This document shows positions 57,071-64,000 of a stretch of 64,000 bases of DNA, one piece after another (position 1 is the stretch's first letter; every line of letters starts with the position of its first letter). The notes beneath the pieces were generated by a model. That model searched no databases, had not been told where the DNA came from, and saw nothing but the letters and a program-made list of their open reading frames with translations. The position numbers and the translations under genes were made by a program. The stretch is from Rhizoclosmatium globosum. Taxonomy: Eukaryota; Chytridiomycota; Chytridiomycetes; Chytridiales; Chytriomycetaceae. The stretch spans positions 1-64,000 of the forward strand of contig MCGO01000171.1 of assembly GCA_002104985.1 (NCBI GenBank). The letters are read 5' to 3'.

Positions 57071-57697
57071 GTTAATGGAATAGAATTGAGAGAAATGTTC
57101 GGATGTAGACTTTAAAGCAAGGTTTTCTGAAGGGTGGTCCACGTGTGAGCAAACGGAATGAAGGCAAAGCACAGAAACGAAACACCCCAGCATTCCCAAC
57201 AAAACTTACGCACCTTTATCAAAAGGAATATGTCCGAATTCGTTGAATTGATGTTAAATAGCAAAAGAGGCAGGGTTGTTTTGATGGATTTCGTGGATGA
57301 GTTCAGAGTGGATTCAGAGGATGAAAGTGGGAGTGAAATGGAAGTGGGATGAAGAAGAGGTCTCGGCAGAGGCTAGTTGAGTATAGTTTTTCTGGCGTAT
57401 TCGTTGGTTGCTTCAGACTGGGCGGCCACGGTCCGTTGGTGGAAGCTGGGCGAAGGTGGATGGGTGGCCGGTGTCTGGTTTCGGTTCCAGGTCAACTTTC
57501 TTTTCGAATCGGTCGGAACCAAGCACAAACCCAAGCATTACGCGAAACAGAAAGAAAACAAAGCAGGTGTTTATAACAAGTAGTATTCCATTTGGAGTAA
57601 TATATAGAGATAAGAAAGAGAAAAAAATCAAAACAAGGAAAGTAAACACATCCACCACTTCACACTCAGTACAAAACCACCTTCAACAATATCCACT
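57071..57697. other. Intergenic with one small acidic ORF
   Basis: A short ORF at 57229-57352 (MSEFVELMLNS ... DSEDESGSEMEVG) has protein-like acidic composition, but no conserved motif or clear partner exon. The remaining frames to 57697 are unconvincing. The left part holds the promoter of the preceding minus-strand gene. Confidence 0.3.
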
Positions 57698-59028
57698 TCA
57701 AGAGAACATCTTGGCATACATCTTTTTCTCCTTCTCAGCACGGTCCTTGATAGCCTTTTGTCCGACAGCCAACTCTCTGGCAATCAACTTGTCTTCTGGT
57801 GCAAGAGCAACAGCTTCAGTCAGGTCCTTGACAGCGTTTTCGTACTCCTTCAACGCGTTCTTGGCCTGTCCACGTCTGAACAAAGCCTTAGTTTTATCAC
57901 TGGCCGAGACAGCAGCCTCCAATCCATCAGTACGACCCTTCAACTTCTGCTCAATAGCCAAAACCTTGGAGGTCTCCTTGACGGTCTGCGCCCACGCGTT
58001 CAACTTCAATCCACACATGGAAATGTTGAGCAAGCAAGACACCTTCAAGGAATAGTAGAGCTTCTTCTGCTCAATCGACAACTCGGCAATATCCTCAGGG
58101 TCAGGGTGCAATTCCATCAAGTATCGAACCGCCTTCTCGTATTTAGCAGCTGCAGTTGCATAATCCTGCTTCTTGAAGTAGTCTGTTCCAATCTGCTTTA
58201 CGGCACCAGCAATCGCAAGCAACTCATCAGGCTTCAAGCCGTCTGCAGATCCGTCAGCTGGCAACTGGTCCTCTGGGTATTCCTCGTACACATCTCCGTC
58301 GGCTGAGGCGGCAGCAATGGCAGCGGCTTCCTGCTTGGCGTCGTAGTCTCCACAGTCCGCAATGATCACGGGTTGGTATGGCTTGTCGTTGTCGTTGGTT
58401 TCAGTGTTTTCAATACGACGGACGACACCCATTCCCTTGATGACACGACCAAACACAACGTGCTTTCCGTCCAAGTGTGGAGTGGCGACAGTGGTAATGA
58501 AGAACTGACTATAAAGCAAATAATCAGATATCTTTCGAGGAAATAGCCAGAATTAACTTGATTGTACCTTCCGTTTGTGTTGGGTCCCGCATTTGCCATT
58601 GAAAGCAAACCAGCCTTTTCATGCTTCACCTCAAAAGTCTCATCCTCAAACTTTTCACCGTAAATTGAGACACCTCCAGTTCCGTTGTGGTTGGTAAAGT
58701 CTGCAAGAAACAGGTCAGAAGCCAAGCAAACAACACTCCCAAAAAGCGCAAATAACCTCCTCCTTGAAGCATAAAGTTCTTGATCACTCGGTGGAATGAG
58801 CATCCCTTGTATGTCAGCTTAATTCCATCCTCAGAGACAGTGTTTCCCTGGCACAGAACTCGGAAGTTCTTGGTTGTTCTTGGGGCAATGTCATCGTAAA
58901 GCTGCCAGAACCTTAGCGAAACAGTCACTAAAAACCGACGCATTTACCTCCATAACAATCTTGCCCGCTGGGACATCTCCAATAGTGATGGAGAAGAAGA
59001 CTTGTGGTCTCGTTGCTTCAGTGGCCAT
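57698..59028 (-). CDS. Cyclophilin-40 (PPIase with TPR)
   Basis: Exons complement(57698..58508, 58568..58700, 58757..58901, 58948..59028) give 389 residues. The cyclophilin domain (1-170) is complete: [14 protein letters not shown] with the catalytic Arg, [29 protein letters not shown] and [11 protein letters not shown]. An acidic linker leads to a three-repeat TPR domain (about 215-370; [36 protein letters not shown]). TPR basic residues of this class clamp the Hsp90 C-terminal MEEVD. It acts as an Hsp90 co-chaperone and prolyl isomerase in the cytosol (yeast Cpr6/Cpr7, animal PPID). No unusual changes at catalytic positions. Confidence 0.95.
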
Positions 59029-59140
59029 CATCTCTCTTTGTTTTTTCGAAGAGTTTCTGAAGATTTCCTTTCCAGCTTTCACAACAAATACCACTTGGAA
59101 TTGAGAAGAACATCAGCGAAAAATCTTTTATTTCTACTGA

Positions 59141-59656
59141 TCAATAATTATACATACGTTTGAATAGAATTCCCTTTTTACGGTTTCTGCGGGGATCATC
59201 ACCTCGACAGTGAGCAGCGGGGATCTGACACGACGACTCACACATGGTTTTTAAAACATCGTTCGTACCAGGAAGATAATTTCCAGGATTAAAGCATCCG
59301 TTCAAAGGCACTCGATTCATGCTCAAAAATGCAATTGAATGCTTGGAAAAAGCAAGTGGAACATCATCGTCAGAATCAGAATCTGTATCATCGTTATTTG
59401 CACTCACTGCGGAATTTGAACTGAGGATGCTTGAACAGCTGGTATCTGTTAGTTTTCCTTGATTCAGACTAGTAGCTTGATCCCTTCCGCTTGAAATCCT
59501 TGACTGAATCGATTCATTCAATCGCCTATGTTTTGACGCATCTTGACTAGTAGTAGCTTTAATTTCATGGAGAGAAACGATACAGGCCGAGACGTCAACA
59601 GGTCGTGGCAAGATCACCACAGTATACAACTCGCTTTCATTGAGCTGAAGCTTCAT
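59141..59656 (-). CDS. Hypothetical protein
   Basis: Frame of 171 residues from the ATG at 59656 (MKLQLNESELYTVVILPRP). A beta-strand-like N-terminus is followed by a Ser/Asp-rich stretch (NNDDTDSDSDDDVP) and a C-terminal segment with four cysteines, ending in basic residues (RRNRKKGILFKRM). An acceptor-like TTTCAG at about 59680 suggests an upstream exon, but none was identified. The available upstream space is shared with the divergent chitinase promoter. No family recognised. Confidence 0.4.
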   Translation of the reverse strand: MKLQLNESELYTVVILPRPVDVSACIVSLHEIKATTSQDASKHRRLNESIQSRISSGRDQATSLNQGKLTDTSCSSILSSNSAVSANNDDTDSDSDDDVPLAFSKHSIAFLSMNRVPLNGCFNPGNYLPGTNDVLKTMCESSCQIPAAHCRGDDPRRNRKKGILFKRMYNY

Positions 59657-59751
59657 TTTCAAGAAAAGATTCGTTGCCACTGAAATGAATATTAATGTGT
59701 CTTTCTTTTGACGCGAATCTATGTTCTTTTTCCCAACTTCTGTGAATAAAA

Positions 59752-61197
59752 ATGAGTTCGAAACGCCTTATTCTCTACCACACGAACTGGGCATGCTACG
59801 GCCGTAGCTTCCAAGTGAAAGACCTTCCCATTGATTATATTACCGATATCAACTACTCCTTCTTTGACCTGCGTGAGAAGGGAGGCTTCCTTGTGCCTAC
59901 CTCCTCGGATCCTTGGGCTGATACAGACAAGCGATACGGGCCTGGAGAAGGTGTTGCACCTGCGGATTCGGATGCTGATGGGTACTTTGGACAGTTTGGA
60001 CAGTTTATGAAGTTGAAAAGGTGAGGCTTTGTTTCATGGACTCCTAATTACATTGAATCATCTGTTGAAATGTTATTCTAACACGAAGTATCAGGCAGGG
60101 TAAACGGTTCCGCTTTGGATTGAGTATTGGGGGTTGGACCTTCTCCAAACACTTTTCATCCTCAGTGCGAACACCAGAAGCGCGATCTGCCTTTCTTAAT
60201 GAGATTATTGCGATTCTGTCAAAATATCCTGGTCTATTTGATCGCATTGACTTGTGAGTGGCGATGTGTCATGATACCCAACCTAACCAACTGACTCTAT
60301 GATAACACCAGTGACTGGGAATACATTTCACCGGTCGGAAAGAACTTTGGAGACCCAGGAAACGAAACGCATCCTGAAGACGCCAACAACTTTTCCCTGC
60401 TCCTCCAACTTCTCCGTCAATGTCTTGATTCCACAAACAACTCCAACATTGAATTGTCCGCGTGTGTTGTTGGAGACCCTGCTAAAATGGATGCACTTCC
60501 ACTGGGTGCAATGTGTCAATATCTTGCCACAATCAACATCATGACATACGATTTCGCTTCATCTGCGTGGGGTTCGTGTCTCGCAGGGCATCAGACGAAC
60601 CTGAAATCAACTCCATACGCTCCATTGTCAATTGAGCGTGGCGTGGATTTCTTGATTGGAAAAGGGGTTCCGCCCTCAAAACTGATTATTGGTGTCGCCT
60701 ACTATTCTCGCGCATTTGCAAACACGGCGGGATTGGGTCAACCTTCCTCGGGAAGTTCACCTGACAAGTCTTGGGAAGATGGGGTTGTAGATTATAAGGC
60801 CCTTCCTGTCGCAGGTGCAACGGAATATTGGGATGACTTGGCAAAAGCTACATATTCGTATGATCCTGTAAAGCGCGTGTTGAGCTCTTATGACTCTGTG
60901 GAATCCGTTCGTGCAAAGTGCGCATATGTTCATGAAAAGGGGTTGGCAGGAATTATTGTTTGGGAGAGTAGTGCTGATTTCCCTATTTCGCATCCAAGGA
61001 GTTTGACTGCTGCTTTACATGCCGGTTTGATTGGAGCCAGCGCTGGTTCAGTTGGAGCGACAGGAGGACGTGAAGCTAATTCGACCACGGGAGGATTACA
61101 AAGCGTGAATGGCCACCCACAATTAGCTCCATGGTTGAGTGGAGGTCAGCAACAACAACCACAGTTCCAATCGAGCCAAAAAGCACCGTGGCTCTAG
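59752..61197 (+). CDS. GH18 chitinase without signal peptide
   Basis: Exons 59752..60020, 60095..60253 and 60312..61197 give 437 residues. The barrel begins at once (KRLILYHTNWACYGRSFQV), with SIGGW, the active-site FDRIDFDWEY (Glu proton donor, split by an intron), NIMTYDFASSAWG, and GLAGIIVWESSAD as the last strand. There is no signal peptide, so it is intracellular or exported unconventionally. The C-terminal tail (about 390-437) is Gly/Gln/Ser-rich. It would cut chitin or chitooligosaccharides. It differs from the secreted enzyme at 25.7 kb in domains and intron content. Confidence 0.9.
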
Positions 61198-61303
61198 TAT
61201 ATCTTTTTCGTGTATATATTATTTCTCTTCTCTTCCAAATGAAATCAAATCAATATCACCGTTTCAGTCCGCCTCCCATCTCCCTCCAAAAAATCCTCCA
61301 GAA

Positions 61304-64000
61304 ATGGCTGACGAGGAGAACAAGAAGCAGTTCCACATCTTCATGTGAGTAACCCAGTCCGAAGCTATCCATGCTATGCTAACAAGGTACATCGTAAGCT
61401 CGTACCGGGTCAACACAGATGCGGATCTGGCCGAGAAGCTGTGCGACAAGTTGCAGGCCTTGACAATCCTGAACGAACAAAGAGAAGTGCGGATCAAGTG
61501 CTTTTTAGACAAACAGAACCTGAAAGAAGGCGTGGACTACACGTCGCAGTTTATGACTGGTTTGTTGTAATTGGATTCGAAATGGTGTTGGTTCTTATGT
61601 CATAAAAATCAATTGGATGTAGCTCTGACTGGATCCTGTTTGGTGCTTCCAATTGTTTCGGAAGCCTGTCTCAAGTCGATGCTGAATCTGCAGGCGGGCT
61701 GGACTGATAATGTGCTGAAGGAGTGGCAGACGGCTCTCCACTTCCAAAGTATGGACAAATTGACAATTATTCCTATCCTTGTTGGAGCAAATGAGGTTGT
61801 TGGTGGGAGCAAAGTGTATCGCAAGTTTGAAGGGTTCACAATGGTTGGCCAACTGCCAGGTACATATTTCCATCCAGCCACACAAATGCCACCCAATATT
61901 AATAACTGATTACCCTATTTTCTCCATAAGACCTCGTTCTCCCAGACGCAATTAATGACCACACTGTCAAACAAGTCATTGGAAACCTTTTCAAGCTACA
62001 AGGAATCTTCCTCAACCCCTTGGAACTCACAGACAAACTGGCTGTCATCCAATCTCGATTCAGCTCTGAAGTTTGGCCTTCGTACCGTACCTTGTGGTCT
62101 AACGTCGCAGAGCTCGGTCCAGAGCCTCAACTCACCTGTGTCCAATGTCTCCAGCCATACACAGAAAGTTCAAACGGCGATGGCGCGTGTCGTTTCCACT
62201 TGACCGATGGTCCCATTCAAGAGTACGGCAGAACTTATGCCTGCTGCCAACTTAAAGACCCACTCCTCGGCTGCCACAGAAACAGACATAACCCAAAGCA
62301 CCACAACAGGTTCAAGTACGGTTCATTCGTTAACTGGCGTGCAGGCATCATGTGGAACACACTCATGAGTAGAACACACGCTAAAATATCTGCTGATGAT
62401 TACTCTGAGGAATACGCTGACGAAACTGCCTGGATTCGTGTCGGGGCAACAACCAGTAACGCTGGCAAAGATCAAAACAAGCTCATGATTGCAAGCGCGA
62501 TCCCTTATGAATCGTGGTTCATGCTCTTTGAAAAGGAAGAACTCATCGGAGTTGACACTCGTCTCCCAGTATTTTCTCTCAAAGGCCAACGCGACGAGTA
62601 TGCAATTGGACGTTGGATTGTTTCCGACGAAGGCCATGAAGTCATTGGAATTAACATCGAATGCGGAACACGTACAAGCGTTTCCCCTTCCTCTGCCAAA
62701 GTCCACTTTGCATGGCCTGAAATCAATGATTTTAATGGTCCCGAAGCAACTTTAATCGAATTCTGTAAATCTGCAGCTTTTGGCGAACGTCCGCTCCCAA
62801 AAGCCCTCCAAAACATCAAGAACCCCTACAACCTCCCTACAACCCTCTTGCGAAAGGCGAACCTCTCCGTACATTCATCCCCCGTAAACCTGACTCGCTC
62901 CCCGCTTGGAAGTCTCCCGCCAGTCCCTTGAAAGTTAAAGTTGGAGAACAAACAATGCGTCATGACGCATACCGCAAGAAGGACTACCTCGGTTCGACCC
63001 TTAAAATTCTCAACACAAGTCAAGACCCCGTTTCAATCGTCGAGGGCCGCATTTACGCACGTCTTCGGAACCCAGGTCCTTTTGTTGTTCCTGAAACTGG
63101 GGATGAAGAAAAGGATGCAACGATTTTGACGAACGAGTGGAAGCAGTTGGATGAAAAGTGTACATACTTTTCGATTGGGAATAATAACGGGCTTCCGACG
63201 AATAATTTGCCGATTCTCGTGCCTGCTGGTGGGTCGGTCACTATCGAAGCGTATGCGCATTTGATGTGTGATGCTTATTTGCCGGAAGGTGGACCGGACG
63301 GAGGTCGCAAGAACTATTCGTGGGTTGCGTTGACGGCGCAGTCTCCAGTCGTCATTGATGTTGAGTTGGAGGATGTAAAGGGAGAAGTGTTTGGAACATT
63401 GTTGGAGTTCTGTATGCCAAACATGTATTTGAAGGAGCCCGAGAAGAATGCATTGTTTTCGTTACAATGTGATGATACAAGCACTGCGAACCGCGACTTC
63501 TACAACTTGAGCATACCTGTTGCATCAAAAGACTTTGAAAATTGCGATCCTGTTGTCAAGAGAGACTTATCGACTCTATTTCAATGTGAGTATTCGTCTT
63601 ATATTCCTATATTTCGGTGCCTAATTTATTTTACGACAATATTGTAGTCAGATCCGGTGGTGGCAGAGACATGCATGTAGCTACTTTGCGTCACGTTGTT
63701 CTCGAAGCTGAAAAACAACACGGTGACAAAAGTCACGATATTCTCGCTTCCTATGACGTTACGCCGCTGATTGGATACGGATACCCGTACAACGATTTCA
63801 ACAGCCAAAATTTCCATTGGTACACGACAGCCCTTGTTGACTTGAAGCGCCGTATTGTCGTTGGTTTGCGTGTCAAAGGTGTCAGCTATAGAATGACGAC
63901 TGTTGGGTACTTTCCTTTCCCAGAATACGGAGACGTCTTGCCTGTCGAGGGGGGCCAAGTGATGGAATCTGTTGACTCAATTGCATTGCTTGATGAACAT
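61304..64000 (+). CDS. TIR domain protein with Cys/His cluster, 3' partial
   Basis: Exons 61304..61344, 61387..61559, 61623..61859, 61946..62868, 62913..63585 and 63648 to beyond 64000; 800 residues are visible. Residues about 8-145 form a TIR domain (VSSYRVNTDADLAEKL, FLDKQNLKEGVDY, SCLVLPIVSEACL, VLKEWQTAL with a candidate catalytic Glu, IIPILVG). A Cys/His cluster follows at about 215-275 (CVQCLQ, GDGACRFH, YACCQ, LLGCHRNRH), probably zinc-binding. The rest is beta-rich with no known family. The 44-nt intron at 62869-62912 removes an apparent frameshift. The gene continues past the window. TIR domains act as NAD+-cleaving enzymes or scaffolds in immune signalling; which applies here is unknown. 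Confidence 0.82.

Noticed and set aside
62815..62931. Apparent frameshift in the TIR/Cys-His gene
   Set aside because: A 44-nt intron (62869-62912, with a CTGAC branch site and GAAG acceptor) joins the two frames exactly, matching the intron sizes seen elsewhere in the window.

Overview
The window is eukaryotic nuclear DNA, most probably from a zoosporic (chytrid-type) fungus. Most genes carry several short GT-AG introns of about 43-70 nt with CTAAC/CTGAC-like branch sites. Splicing them by hand gives complete in-frame proteins: chitinases, fungal eIF1, Isa1-type Fe-S protein, Old Yellow Enzyme, CTR copper transporters, cyclophilin-40 and SH3 proteins. The fungal and chytrid assignment is an inference from this gene set; no rRNA or tRNA gene was seen.

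Layout. 0-3 kb: telomere-like CCCTAA units, a C2H2/DUF3505-like zinc-finger fragment, and a compact candidate DNA transposon. The transposon holds a DDE transposase with a 44-nt intron, a divergent second gene, and candidate terminal inverted repeats just outside both stop codons. 3.1-7.9 kb: a six-exon NLR-like receptor (two beta-grasp repeats, TIR, NACHT, 12 WD40 repeats) whose Walker A lysine is replaced by glutamate. 8-10.5 kb: mostly non-coding, with a broken zinc-finger gene. 10.5-14.4 kb: Old Yellow Enzyme divergent from an ABM-like dimeric-barrel protein, then an SH3/beta-trefoil protein with a predicted 26-nt intron.

14.5-31.7 kb is a cell-surface island. Five paralogues of a type II membrane GT-B-like glycosyltransferase family are interspersed with a 1,054-residue Thr/Asp-rich mucin, a GH26 mannanase-like enzyme and a secreted GH18 chitinase with chitin-binding modules. 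31.7-33.4 kb: ISA1-like and eIF1 (SUI1) housekeeping genes. 33.4-36 kb: gene-poor, with an inverted repeat pair and decayed coding sequence. 36-39.3 kb: a secreted protein with two copies of a domain also found in the mucin, plus a tectonin-like propeller. All three domain copies carry a phase-0 intron at the same place.

39.6-43.4 kb: a 1,210-residue protein joining TIR-like segments, Sel1 repeats and a 2-oxoglutarate/Fe(II) dioxygenase. 43.6-56 kb: ADAL-type deaminase, CTR copper transporter, APC amino-acid permease, sulfotransferase, a four-TM protein, a DUF3429 mitochondrial protein, two tandem seven-TM paralogues, and a Cys-rich CTR transporter. 56-61.2 kb: a disordered protein, cyclophilin-40, a hypothetical protein and a GH18 chitinase without signal peptide. 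61.3-64 kb: a TIR protein with a Cys/His cluster that runs off the window.

The standout signal is three separate TIR-domain proteins of different architecture within 60 kb of fungal DNA. They suggest an NLR/TIR-type recognition repertoire beside a cell-wall remodelling gene set.
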